From contig OZ251457.1 of assembly GCA_965242565.1 (NCBI GenBank), positions 1,178,001 through 1,242,000 of the forward strand: a stretch of 64,000 nucleotides of DNA. The letters run 5' to 3'. Position numbers and translations under genes: made by a program. The stretch's first letter is position 1, and each line of letters starts with the position of its first letter. This stretch comes from CATQGW01 sp965242565 (GTDB lineage Bacteria > Chloroflexota > Dehalococcoidia > Bin125). The notes beneath the pieces are model-generated. The model saw only the letters and a program-made list of their open reading frames with translations, made no database searches and had not been told where the DNA came from. Positions 44,583-52,695 of this stretch are shown piece after piece.

Positions 44583-46045
44583 TGCCGTTGCGAGCGCTGC
44601 TGATCGTGTTGGTCGCCGCGGGGGTGTTGGTCGGCGGCAGCTGGGCCGCGGCGCAGTCACCGCAGGTGCAGGACACGTCGATCCAGATCGACGATTTTCC
44701 GAATTCGGTGTCGTTTACGGCGCTGGTGTCGGAGGGTGAGCAGGCGGCGGAGGCGGTGTTTTTCTACACAATTCTGCCGGAGGGGGCGCTGACGCGGCAG
44801 CCGGCGGAGATTCAGCGCGGCGATGTGACGCGCGTCTCGGCGGTCGTCGAGACGCTCGGCGCGGACACCTACATTCCGGTCGGCGCGGATCTCGAATGGT
44901 ACTGGGAGCTGACGTCGAGCGACGGCTCGGTGCAGGCGACGGCGCCGCAGCTGTGGCGCTACGAAGATCCGCGTTACGAGTGGCGGGAGTTGACGCGCGG
45001 CGATGTGGTGGTCCGGTATTACGACAGCGAGGGGGTGGCTGCGGCGCTGGCGGACGAAGGGGTGGACGCGGTGGAGGAGATGGCGGCGCTGCTGGGCATT
45101 GAGGTGGATTTCCCGCTGAAGGTGTACGTCTGGCGCAGCGAGGAAGACGCGCAGGGCGTGCAGCGGGTTCGCAGCGAGGGCTTCGACGAGCAGGTGATCA
45201 CGGGCGGGGTGCGGGTGCTGGCCGATCTGGTGCATATCTACGAGCCGGATGCGTGGGTGATTCGGCACGAGCTGACGCACGTGCTGACGAAGATCGCGGG
45301 GGAGAGCGCGTTCGGCGATCTGCCGTCGTGGCTGGACGAGGGCGTGGCGACGATCTCCGAGGGCGACTGGCTGCGGCGTCGCGGCGGGGCGCTGCAACGG
45401 GCGATCGACAACGACACGGTGCTGCCGGTGCGCGGTATGGTCTCGAACAGCAACATTCCGGGGCAGGTGGACATTTTCTACGGTCAGTCGGCGGCGATCG
45501 TGACGTTCCTGATCGACAGCTACGGCGCCGATCAGTTCGCGGCGCTGTTCGCAGAGATGAAGTCGGGGTCCACGATTGAGAGTGCCTTACAGACGGTTTA
45601 CGGCTTCGGGCGTGACGGTCTGGACGACGCCTGGCGGGCATCGGTCGGTCTGCCGCCGCGCGAGCGCGGCGAAGATCGCTCCACGGTGATCGAGGACGAG
45701 GTGATCGCGGGGCCCGAGGTGGCGGAGGCGGAGGAGTCCTCAGCGACAGAAGAGTCGGGCGAGGCGTCGGAGCAAACACAGCAGGCCGCCGCGAGCTCCG
45801 ACCAGGAGTCGATGCAAGAGGCGGAGCAGCGCGCGGAAGCGGTGAATCAGCGCAGCGAGGCGGAGATCGCCGAACGCACAGCGGAAATTCAGCGGCGGCA
45901 GTCGGAACGGCGCGCCGGGCCGACATTCGACATCTCCGGAGGCTTCCCGTGGGAGTACGTGATTGTGGCGGTGGCGGGCGTGGTGCTGCTGGTGAGCGCA
46001 ACGCTGCTGCTGCGGACGGTCGCGCCGGGCGGCGCGGGCGACTAA
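44582..46045 (+). CDS. Secreted/membrane-anchored gluzincin peptidase (peptidase MA-like)
   Basis: A 487-residue exported protease. Signal peptide LRALLIVLVAAGVLVGGSWA then AAAQS. Beta-rich N-terminal domain (about 35-145), then a catalytic domain with the zinc site VIRHELTHVLTK (about 222-233) and the third ligand in LPSWLDEGVATISEGDW. C-terminal Glu/Gln-rich helix (about 365-440) and a final TM helix (YVIVAVAGVVLLVSATLLL). The architecture suggests an outer-facing protease anchored in the membrane. ATG at 44582 overlaps the prfB stop, so expression is coupled to prfB; no functional link is known. Confidence 0.83.
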   Translation: MPLRALLIVLVAAGVLVGGSWAAAQSPQVQDTSIQIDDFPNSVSFTALVSEGEQAAEAVFFYTILPEGALTRQPAEIQRGDVTRVSAVVETLGADTYIPVGADLEWYWELTSSDGSVQATAPQLWRYEDPRYEWRELTRGDVVVRYYDSEGVAAALADEGVDAVEEMAALLGIEVDFPLKVYVWRSEEDAQGVQRVRSEGFDEQVITGGVRVLADLVHIYEPDAWVIRHELTHVLTKIAGESAFGDLPSWLDEGVATISEGDWLRRRGGALQRAIDNDTVLPVRGMVSNSNIPGQVDIFYGQSAAIVTFLIDSYGADQFAALFAEMKSGSTIESALQTVYGFGRDGLDDAWRASVGLPPRERGEDRSTVIEDEVIAGPEVAEAEESSATEESGEASEQTQQAAASSDQESMQEAEQRAEAVNQRSEAEIAERTAEIQRRQSERRAGPTFDISGGFPWEYVIVAVAGVVLLVSATLLLRTVAPGGAGD

Positions 46046-46046
46046 G

Positions 46047-46688
46047 CTACCACCAGATGTCGGCGCAGTTGACTTCCAGGCCGGGCAGCTCGGGTTCGCC
46101 GCTGATCGTGTCGGGGCGTTCAAGCACCTCCGGCTCGGCATCAGGCCGGTAGACGTAGATGCGGCTCTCTTCGGGGTCGATCAGCCAGCCGAGGCGCGCG
46201 CCGTAGGCGATCCACTCCTCCATCTTACGCTGCTGCTGCGGTAAGCGGTCCGATGGCGAGCGGACCTCGATGACGAGGTCGGGTACCACCGCGGGGAAGG
46301 CGGGGCGTTGCCCGCGCGGGGGGAGAGCGGCGAGCCGCTCATCGCTGATCCAGGCGGCGTCGGGTTCGCGCACGGAACCATCGGGCATCGTGAAGCCGGG
46401 GGACGAGCCGTAGGTCCTGCCGAAATGGATGACATGCGCCCAGTTGCCGACCTGTCGAGTGAACTCGGCTGCTACGTCGTCTGCGTCGGGTGATGCGGGG
46501 GCCATGATCTGAAGTGCTCCTTCCGGCGTGCGTTCGAAATGCCAGGGGCTGTTGAGCGAGCTGAGCTGGGCGAGCAGATCGTCGGTCAGCGGGCACTCCG
46601 ACGGGAACTGCACAATCGGCAGATCGCCGGCTTCACGCTCGGCGGGGGGAGCTTCAACGACGGCGGTTCGTTCGGGGGCGCTGACCAT
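46047..46688 (-). CDS. Uma2-family (DUF820) putative nuclease, copy 1
   Basis: A 213-residue protein of the Uma2 family, which has a PD-(D/E)XK nuclease fold. Core residues: Asp in REPDAAWISDERL, Glu in PDLVIEVRSPSD, and Lys in QRKMEEWIAYGARLGWLIDP. Activity and target are unknown for nearly all members. It is the last of three near-identical tandem genes (46047, 46737, 47430) with the same upstream sequence: TATGAT, GGGCGC, then GGAG before the ATG. Most differences between copies fall in residues 70-95. Confidence 0.87.
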   Translation of the reverse strand: MVSAPERTAVVEAPPAEREAGDLPIVQFPSECPLTDDLLAQLSSLNSPWHFERTPEGALQIMAPASPDADDVAAEFTRQVGNWAHVIHFGRTYGSSPGFTMPDGSVREPDAAWISDERLAALPPRGQRPAFPAVVPDLVIEVRSPSDRLPQQQRKMEEWIAYGARLGWLIDPEESRIYVYRPDAEPEVLERPDTISGEPELPGLEVNCADIWW

Positions 46689-46708
46689 GGCGGCTCCGTT
46701 CCGCGCCC

Positions 46709-46714
46709 ATCATA
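46709..46714 (-). promoter_or_regulatory. Probable -10 box (TATGAT) conserved before all three Uma2 genes
   Basis: Each Uma2 gene has TATGAT-GGGCGC-RGAACGGAGCCGCC before its ATG, placing the hexamer 21-26 bases upstream. The others are at 47402-47407 and 48092-48097. Transcripts would have leaders of about 15 bases containing only the ribosome-binding site. Confidence 0.5.
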
Positions 46715-46736
46715 CGACGGGCGCTCGGCGAACGAG

Positions 46737-47381
46737 CTACCACCAGATGTCGGCGCAGTCGACTTCCAGACCGAGCAGCTCTGGTTCGCCGCTGATCGTG
46801 TCGGGGCGTTCGAGGATTTCGGGTTCGGCATCAGGCCGGTAGACGTAGATGCGGCTCTCTTCGGGGTCGATCAGCCAGCCGAGGCGCGCGCCGTAGGCGA
46901 TCCACTCCTCCATCTTGCGCTGCTGCTGCGAGAGGCGGTCGCTTGATGAGCGGACTTCGATCACGAAATCGGGCACGACCTGTGGGAAGGCCGGGCGTTG
47001 TCCGCGCGGCGGGAGCGCCGCCAAGCGCTCCTCGGAAATCCAGGCAGCGTCTGGCACACGGACAGCGCCATCGGGCATCGTGAAGCCGGGCGAGGAGCCG
47101 TAGGTCTCGCCGCCCGCCGCCTCTCGCTCCCACGCTTTGATCTGGCTGCCGAAATCCACGCCGACGTAGTCGGCGTCCATAGAAGCAGGCGGCATGACCT
47201 GGAGCGCTCCTTCCGGGGTTCGCTCGAAGTGCCAGGGGCTGTTGAGCGAGCTGAGCTGGGCGAGCAGATCGTCAGTTAGCGGGCATTCCGACGGGAACTG
47301 CACAATCGGCAGATCGCTGGCTTCAGCGTCGGCGGGGGGTGCTTCAACGACGACGGCGGTTCGTTCGGGGGCGCTGACCAT
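46737..47381 (-). CDS. Uma2-family (DUF820) putative nuclease, copy 2
   Basis: A 214-residue paralogue of the genes on both sides. Same nuclease-fold residues (Asp in VPDAAWISEERL, Glu in PDFVIEVRSSSD, Lys in QRKMEEWIAYG). It differs from copies 1 and 3 mainly at residues 70-95 (MDADYVGVDFGSQIKAWEREA). It has its own TATGAT box (47402-47407 on the plus strand as ATCATA) and a GGAG site, separated from copy 1 by 48 bases. Confidence 0.87.
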   Translation of the reverse strand: MVSAPERTAVVVEAPPADAEASDLPIVQFPSECPLTDDLLAQLSSLNSPWHFERTPEGALQVMPPASMDADYVGVDFGSQIKAWEREAAGGETYGSSPGFTMPDGAVRVPDAAWISEERLAALPPRGQRPAFPQVVPDFVIEVRSSSDRLSQQQRKMEEWIAYGARLGWLIDPEESRIYVYRPDAEPEILERPDTISGEPELLGLEVDCADIWW

Positions 47382-47429
47382 GGCGGCTCCGTTCTGCGCC
47401 CATCATAGGGTGCCGAGGCGGCGACTGAG

Positions 47430-48071
47430 CTACCACCAGATGTCGGCGCAGTCGACTTCCAGGCCGGGCAATTCAGGTTCGCCGCTGATCGTGTCGGGGC
47501 GGTCGAGGATCTCGGGTTCGGCGCCGGGGCGGTAGACGTAGATGCGGCTCTCTCCAGGGTCGATCAGCCAGCCAAGGCGCGCGCCGTAGGCGATCCACTC
47601 CTCCATCTTGCGCTGCTGCTGCGGTAAGCGGTCCGAGGGCGAGCAGACCTCGATGACGAGGTCGGGCACCACTGCGGGGAAGGCGGGGCGCTGCCCGCGC
47701 GGGGGGAGAGTTGCGAGCCGCTCGTCGCTGATCCAGGCCGCGTCGGGTTCGCGCACGGAACCATCGGGCATCGTGAAGCCGGGGGACGAGCCGTAGGTCC
47801 TGCCGCCGGCCAGCGCTCGCTCCCAGAGCTTGATATCGGTGACGAAGTCCACGGCGATGTCGTCGGCGTCGGGTGATGCCGGGGCCATGATCTGAAGTGC
47901 TCCTTCCGGCGTGCGTTCGAAGTGCCAGGGGCTGTTCAGCGAGCTGAGCTGGGCGAGCAGATCGTCGGTCAGCGGGCACTCCGACGGGAACTGCACAATC
48001 GGCAGCTCGCCGGCTTCGCGCTCGGCGGGGGGAGCTTCAACGACGGCGGTTTGTTCGGGGGCGCTGACCAT
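47430..48071 (-). CDS. Uma2-family (DUF820) putative nuclease, copy 3
   Basis: A 213-residue paralogue, upstream-most of the triplet. Same core residues, with a change to IEVCSPSD next to the conserved Glu. It begins 21 bases after the btuC-like stop, so it may be read through from the riboswitch-controlled unit, although it has the same TATGAT box (48092-48097), here overlapping the end of the permease gene. Confidence 0.87.
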   Translation of the reverse strand: MVSAPEQTAVVEAPPAEREAGELPIVQFPSECPLTDDLLAQLSSLNSPWHFERTPEGALQIMAPASPDADDIAVDFVTDIKLWERALAGGRTYGSSPGFTMPDGSVREPDAAWISDERLATLPPRGQRPAFPAVVPDLVIEVCSPSDRLPQQQRKMEEWIAYGARLGWLIDPGESRIYVYRPGAEPEILDRPDTISGEPELPGLEVDCADIWW

Positions 48072-48092
48072 GGCGGCTCCGTTCCGCGCCCA

Positions 48093-49226
48093 TCATACGG
48101 CGCTGAGGCGGCGGCGACGGAGCAGGACGCTGAGCACGACGGGCGCGCCGATGAGCGCGGTGACGGCGTTGAGCGGGAGGACGCTGCTGAGGCCGGGCAG
48201 CTGGGCGACGATTTCGGCGGCGAGGGCGATGATGCCGCCGCAGAGGATTACGGCGGGGGCGAGGATGCGGTGGTCGGAGGTGCGGAAGAGTCCGCGCGCG
48301 AGATGGGGGATGGCGACGCCGAGGAAGGCGATGGGGCCGGCAAAGGCGGTGACGGCGCCGGCGAGCAGGGCTGCGCCGAGCATTGCGACGAGTTGGGTGC
48401 GACGGACATGGACGCCGAGGCTGCGCGCGTAGGTCTCGCCCAGGAGCAGGGCGTTGAGTTGTTTGACGCTGAGCAGCGCGATGACGATGCCGACGGCGAT
48501 GGCGGGGGCAAGGATGCTCAGTTCGGACCAGGTGACGCCGCGGAAGGAGCCGAAGCCCCAACGGACGAACTGGTCGACGTATTGCTCTTCGGAGGCGGCG
48601 ATCAGGATGGTGATCAGCGCGCCGACGAGTTGTCCGACGAGCAGGCCGACGATCAGGACGGTGACGATGCTGCGGACGCGGAGCGAGAGCGCGAGCACGA
48701 GCGCCATGACCAGAGCGGCGCCGACGACGGCTGCGCCGGCGAGGCCGAGGTCGCCGAGCCAGCCGAGGCCGGCGGTGAAGACGGTGATGCCTGCGCCGGC
48801 GACGAGCACGACGGCGGCGACGCCGAAGGATGCGCCGGCGCTGACGCCGAGCACGAAAGGGTCAGCCAGCGGGTTGCGGAAGAGCGTCTGCATTTGCAGA
48901 CCGGCGACGCCCAGCGCCGCGCCGGCCAACAGCGCGGTGAGGGTGCGCGGGATGCGGATCTGATGGATCACGGTGGACCAGACGGACTGATCGGTGCTTG
49001 CGGGGTCGGATGCAGAGAAGATGCCGACAAGGGTGTCGAGTGTGGCGTTGAACGGAATCGAGATCGAGCCGACGGCGACGCCGAGCAGGGCGAGGGCGAA
49101 CGCGGTGATGATCAGGCCGGCGAAAGCGGCGACGGTGCGCGTGCGGACGCGCCCCAGGGAGGCGAGCGCCGCCGCGTCGGAGTGCGCCTCTTGCGCGCGG
49201 GGGCGGGCCGCTTCAAGCGTGCTCAT
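48093..49226 (-). CDS. btuC: FecCD-family ABC transporter permease (cobalamin-type)
   Basis: A 377-residue inner-membrane permease of the BtuC/FecCD family with about 10 TM helices. Family segments are IRIPRTLTALLAGAALGVAGLQMQ (shortened: IPRTLTALLAGAALGVAG), NPLADPFVLGVSAGASFG, LLLGETYARSLGV, and the ATPase-contact region FAGPIAFLGVAIPHLAR. It overlaps the binding-protein gene by 4 bases. A cobalamin riboswitch upstream points to a cobamide or precursor as substrate, although the family also carries iron siderophores. No ATPase gene (btuD) follows. Confidence 0.88.
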   Translation of the reverse strand: MSTLEAARPRAQEAHSDAAALASLGRVRTRTVAAFAGLIITAFALALLGVAVGSISIPFNATLDTLVGIFSASDPASTDQSVWSTVIHQIRIPRTLTALLAGAALGVAGLQMQTLFRNPLADPFVLGVSAGASFGVAAVVLVAGAGITVFTAGLGWLGDLGLAGAAVVGAALVMALVLALSLRVRSIVTVLIVGLLVGQLVGALITILIAASEEQYVDQFVRWGFGSFRGVTWSELSILAPAIAVGIVIALLSVKQLNALLLGETYARSLGVHVRRTQLVAMLGAALLAGAVTAFAGPIAFLGVAIPHLARGLFRTSDHRILAPAVILCGGIIALAAEIVAQLPGLSSVLPLNAVTALIGAPVVLSVLLRRRRLSAV

Positions 49227-50575
49227 TCGGCCGCCAACTGCTGGTAGTAGACGAATGCGTGGTCGGGCAGGAGGTCGGGGTGGAGGATGGCGATCAGGTC
49301 GCGCAGCACGAGGTCGGGGCGGACCGCGCCGCGTTCGAAGAAGTCGTTACCGCCCTGTTCGTTGACGGCCAGCGTGGGATTCCAGACGTTGCCGTTCTGC
49401 AGCGAGGCGAACTCGCCGTAGCGGGAGTCTTCGGCGAGCGCGGCGGCGGCGCTGGCCCACCAGCTGGCGGCGTGCAGCCAGAACTCGGCGGCGTTGGCCT
49501 GGGCGAGCTGGGTTTCGATGTCGTGCTCCATCGAGCCGGTGGAGTCGTCGTCGGCCCAGACGTAGTCGGCGCCGGCGTCGGCGAGCAGTTGGGCGACGTA
49601 GGAGCGGCCGCCGGAGGCGTACCAGATACCGCCCCAGACCTGGCCGGTATGCACGGTGGGGCGGAGTTCGACATCGGCTGCGAGTGCGCGGGCGGCCTCG
49701 TAGTCGGCGCGCACTCCCGCGTACCAAGCTTCGGCTTCGGCCTCGCGGTTGAAGAAGAGGCTGATGAATTTGACCCATTCGGCGCGGCCCAGCGGAGAGC
49801 TTTCGACCCAGTCGGCGTTGTGGACGATCGCTGTGCCGGCGCTTTGGATGATGTCGTAGGCGTCGTCCCAGAAGCCGGAGGTCATCAGCACGTCGGGCCG
49901 GGCAGCGACGACGGTTTCGGCGTCGACGGTGTAGGTGGGGGCAAAGACGACAAGCTGATCGGCGTCGAGCATGGCGCGCACCGCCTCGCTGCTGACAAAC
50001 TCGCCCTGCGCGACGCCGGTGAGGTGGTCGACGACGCCGAGAATGTCGAGCGCGGGGAGTTGGGTGGTGGAGGAGGTGAAGAGGGAGCGGATGGGGATTT
50101 CGACGACTGTCGGCGGCGCGAGTGTGTGATTGGCCGCCCAGAGCGTCCAGCCGCCATCCGGTTCCTCTGCGCCGCGCGGCACGAGCAGGTAGGCGGCAGA
50201 GTCGCTGCCCGGCGTGGTCTCAAAGACCTGGACGATCTTTATGTCATCGATGTAGGCAACGCTGAAGTTGACGGCGTCGTGGATTGTGAGCGGCGGCGGA
50301 GCGGCCTGAGCTTCGACGACCTGTTGCTCGGTTACCTCGTCTTCTGCAGCGGGCACCTGTGTCTGCTGCTCCTGCTCAGCCTGCGCGGGTTGGGCGGCAG
50401 CCTGCTCGGCCTCCGGCTGGGTTTCTTGCTGCTGCTGGGCCGATTGGGCTTCGACAACGGTTTGTTGCCGCGTCTGCTCGGACACCCCCGGCGCGGGCTG
50501 GGGGGGCGGATCGTCGCTGCCACAGGCGGCGAGCAGGAGGAGGATCAAAACGAGGGCGGGGGAGAGGATGCGCAC
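49223..50575 (-). CDS. btuF: Periplasmic/lipoprotein substrate-binding protein of a B12-type ABC transporter
   Basis: A 450-residue lipoprotein: signal LVLILLLLAACGSD with lipobox Cys at residue 18. A Gln/Glu/Ala-rich linker follows (about 30-90), then a Peripla_BP_2-type domain (about 100-445) with VVEIPIRSLFTSSTTQLPAL, VVFAPTYTVDAETVVAARPDVLMTSG (shortened here) and HTGQVWGGIWYASGGRSYVAQLL. It captures the substrate for the adjacent BtuC-like permease. The GTG start at 50575 has AAAGG upstream; a transcriptional terminator and cobalamin riboswitch lie just before it. Confidence 0.85.
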   Translation of the reverse strand: MRILSPALVLILLLLAACGSDDPPPQPAPGVSEQTRQQTVVEAQSAQQQQETQPEAEQAAAQPAQAEQEQQTQVPAAEDEVTEQQVVEAQAAPPPLTIHDAVNFSVAYIDDIKIVQVFETTPGSDSAAYLLVPRGAEEPDGGWTLWAANHTLAPPTVVEIPIRSLFTSSTTQLPALDILGVVDHLTGVAQGEFVSSEAVRAMLDADQLVVFAPTYTVDAETVVAARPDVLMTSGFWDDAYDIIQSAGTAIVHNADWVESSPLGRAEWVKFISLFFNREAEAEAWYAGVRADYEAARALAADVELRPTVHTGQVWGGIWYASGGRSYVAQLLADAGADYVWADDDSTGSMEHDIETQLAQANAAEFWLHAASWWASAAAALAEDSRYGEFASLQNGNVWNPTLAVNEQGGNDFFERGAVRPDLVLRDLIAILHPDLLPDHAFVYYQQLAAE

Positions 50576-50618
50576 GATGCGGCCTTTCGCGGACCGCTTC
50601 GCGCCGGTGGAGGAGAAC

Positions 50619-50645
50619 GGAAAACGGCCTCGAAGGGCCGTTTGG
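50619..50645 (-). terminator. Intrinsic terminator of the cobalamin riboswitch
   Basis: On the minus strand AACGGCC-CTTCGA-GGCCGTT followed by TTCC forms a stable hairpin with a short T stretch, between the aptamer and the btuF start. It is the likely expression platform: formed when cobalamin is bound. Confidence 0.7.
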
Positions 50646-50649
50646 GACG

Positions 50650-50800
50650 CCCCGACCCTGACGCGAAGTCGGCGTGCTGGCGTGGGCGCGCGTTGGTATT
50701 CGGGCTGACCGCAGCCGAGCTGCGGATCACCGTTGCGCGACAGCCCCGGATTTGCACCGGGTTCCCCGCCGCGCGCCCCACTCTGTGTGGTGTAGGGAGG
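50650..50800 (-). promoter_or_regulatory. Cobalamin riboswitch
   Basis: The minus-strand sequence at 50727-50760 contains the B12-box core: CCGGTGCAAATCCGG, then GGCTGTCGCGCAACGGTGA. This is the most conserved part of cobalamin aptamers (normally GGTGxAAxTCC...CxGxCGCGCAACxGT). It is followed by GCAGCTCGGCTGC (hairpin) and GTCAGCCCGAATACC, and preceded by the helix TAGCCTCCCTA. It lies 75 bases upstream of the btuF start, with a terminator between, and should switch off transport when cobalamin is plentiful. Limits are approximate. Confidence 0.88.
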
Positions 50801-50826
50801 CTACACGCGCGACGACTGAGGGTCAA
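50798..50826 (-). promoter_or_regulatory. Promoter of the riboswitch/btuF/btuC unit
   Basis: On the minus strand TTGACC (50821-50826), a 17-base spacer, then TAGCCT (50798-50803) form a good sigma-70-type promoter immediately before the riboswitch aptamer. Confidence 0.65.
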
Positions 50827-51477
50827 CGCGGCTGTTGTCGGGACGGTGTCGTTGCCGCAGGTCGGGTTTGGTTGGGGTGTTCGGGGTGGGGCGTGGGTTG
50901 TGCTCTAGCTGGTCGGGGGGGTTCGGCGTGGTCAGGGTTGTTCGGGTTTGGTCGGGGTGTTCGGGGTGGGGCATGGGCTGCGCTCTAGCTGGTCGGGGGG
51001 GTTGGCGTGGTCAGGGTTGTTCGGATTTGTTCGGGGTTGGTCAGGGTGTGTCGCTACGACGAGGTGAGCGAGGACGGGCATTGGTAGGTCCGTTGTTCTG
51101 CTGCGGGGGAGCGACGGTATCACGGCGTGGGCGGGGTGGGGCGTCGGAGGCGGCTCGGGGGCGATTCTCGCTCGGGGGCGGGAATGACGGGAAAGGGGAG
51201 GGCGGGAATAACGAGGGGGATGGGAGTGGAAATGGCGGAGGGGATGGGGGCGGGAATGGCGGAGGGATAGGGGCGGTCGGCGGCGCGGTGTGTCGTGCTG
51301 GCCTGCAGACGGGCGTTGGCGGATTGCTCGGGACCCGTGCGCTGTGAAGGGGGTTGGGTTTGGGCCCCAGATCAAGTCTGGGGCGACGGAAAGTGCGCGA
51401 CGACGACGAGGGGAGACCGCTCGGGGCCGATTCGCTAAGTTCAGGGGCGAACTGGGACAGCAGTTGGAGGTGCGGTC
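50827..51477. repeat. Intergenic region with long repeat E, copy 2, and palindromes
   Basis: About 50866-51132 repeats the blocks of 18604-18946: GTTCGGGGTGGGG and GGGCTGCGCTCTAGCTGGTC units (twice), GTTGTTCGGRTTTG, GTTGTTCTGCTGCGG and GGTATCACGGCGTG. After it come a family C palindrome at 51164-51185 and a family A palindrome at 51365-51383, the latter about 95 bases before the transposase start. No gene is supported. Confidence 0.72.
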
Positions 51478-52695
51478 ATGGGACGGGTGTACGGCCAGCT
51501 CAGTTGGGAGGAGCGCTGCGCGATCGCCCGACTCCGGGGCGAAGGCTGCTCGGCGCGGCAGATCGCAGCGGCTCTGGCTCGCTCGCCGTCGACGATCGCG
51601 GCGGAGTTGAAGCGCAACGCGGGGGCGGACGGCGGCTACGACCCGGACGCGGCCCAGTCCCGCAGCCGGGCGCGGCGCAAGCGCGGCCTGAAGCTGGAGC
51701 GCGACGACGCGCTGCGCGAGCGGGTGCTGGAGCTGCTCGACCAGGAGCTCTCGCCGCAGCAGGTCGCGGGCCGGCTGCGCCGCGAAGCGGGCCGCACGGT
51801 GATCTCCCACGAAGCGATCTACGAGTTCAGCTACGCCCAGATCAAACGCACCAAGGACTACCGCTGGCGGCGGCTGTTGCCGCAGGGGCGCAGCCGCCGG
51901 CGGCGCCGCGGCGCGCGGGCCCGGCGCAGCTCGGCCGACTACATCAAGCTGCGCCGCCCGCTCGCCGAGCGCCCCGCCGAGGCCGCCGCGCGCAGTGAGC
52001 CCGGCCACTGGGAGGCGGACCTGGTGCAGTTCGGCCGCGGCGGTCCCGCGCTGCTCGTGCTGCAGGACCGCTGCACCCGCGCGCTGCTCGCCGCGGCCCT
52101 GCCGAGCAAAGCCGCCGACCCGCTGATCCGCGCCCTGCGCCGGCTGCTCGCCGCCCTGCCGCCGAGCCTGCGCCGCAGCGTCTGCTTCGACAACGGCTCC
52201 GAGTTCGTGCGCCATTACGAACTGCACGCGCTCGGCGTCGACACGTTCTGCTGCGACCCCCACGCGCCCTGGCAGAAGGGCGGCGTGGAAAACGCGATCG
52301 GCCGGCTGCGCGGCCCGCTGCCCCGCTCCACCGACCTCGCCGCGCGCTCCCGCCGCGCGCTCAACCGGACGCTCGCCCGCTTCAACAACACCCCCCGCAA
52401 ATGCCTCGACTTCCAAACCCCAGCCGAACTGCTCCAGGCCCAACTGTCCAGCTTGCAGACTGAACCCACATTCCCGCTCGGGGGCGGGAATGACGGGAAG
52501 GGGAGGGCGGGTATGACGGGGAAGGGGAGGGCGGGAATGGCGGGGAAGGGGAGGGCGGGAATGGCGGGGGCGGGAGTGGCGAGCGAGGTGGGTAGTTTTG
52601 CGACGGCCTGCATCAGGCGGGAAGGAGCGAATGCTCTTTCCCGCCTGGGCAGGCGCGGGTGCGCGGGGTCGGGCGTTAGCCGCGGGCCCAGTTGA
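51478..52695 (+). CDS. IS30-family transposase with a repeat-encoded C-terminal tail
   Basis: A 405-residue frame. The N-terminal helix-turn-helix region reads LSWEERCAIARLRGEGCSARQIA and SPSTIAAELKRN; the DDE catalytic core has GHWEADLVQFG (first Asp, about 178), VCFDNGSEFV (second Asp, about 240), and HAPWQKGGVENAIGRLRG (Glu, about 271). The transposase-like part ends about residue 329 (LLQAQLSSLQTE, near 52464). The last 75 residues (FPLGGGNDGKGRAGMTGKGRAG and so on) are translated intergenic repeat DNA, including a family C palindrome at 52470-52491. The original stop has therefore probably been lost or the insertion truncated at its right end. GGAGG precedes the ATG. No terminal inverted repeats were identified by eye. 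Confidence 0.85.
   Translation: MGRVYGQLSWEERCAIARLRGEGCSARQIAAALARSPSTIAAELKRNAGADGGYDPDAAQSRSRARRKRGLKLERDDALRERVLELLDQELSPQQVAGRLRREAGRTVISHEAIYEFSYAQIKRTKDYRWRRLLPQGRSRRRRRGARARRSSADYIKLRRPLAERPAEAAARSEPGHWEADLVQFGRGGPALLVLQDRCTRALLAAALPSKAADPLIRALRRLLAALPPSLRRSVCFDNGSEFVRHYELHALGVDTFCCDPHAPWQKGGVENAIGRLRGPLPRSTDLAARSRRALNRTLARFNNTPRKCLDFQTPAELLQAQLSSLQTEPTFPLGGGNDGKGRAGMTGKGRAGMAGKGRAGMAGAGVASEVGSFATACIRREGANALSRLGRRGCAGSGVSRGPS
52470..52575. repeat. Family C palindrome and GGGAATGGCGGG units inside the transposase frame
   Basis: A palindrome ATTCCCGC-TCGGGG-GCGGGAAT at 52470-52491 is followed by three units of GGGAAGGGGAGGGCGGGWATG type, the same material as in the gaps at 21.5, 37.7 and 51.2 kb. 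It is read in frame as the Gly/Lys/Met-rich tail of the transposase. Confidence 0.8.

Noticed and set aside
47922..49247. A plus-strand open frame opposite btuC and Uma2 copy 3
   Set aside because: Asp/Glu/Gly-rich shadow of a TM protein gene; btuC has FecCD motifs and the riboswitch drives the minus strand.
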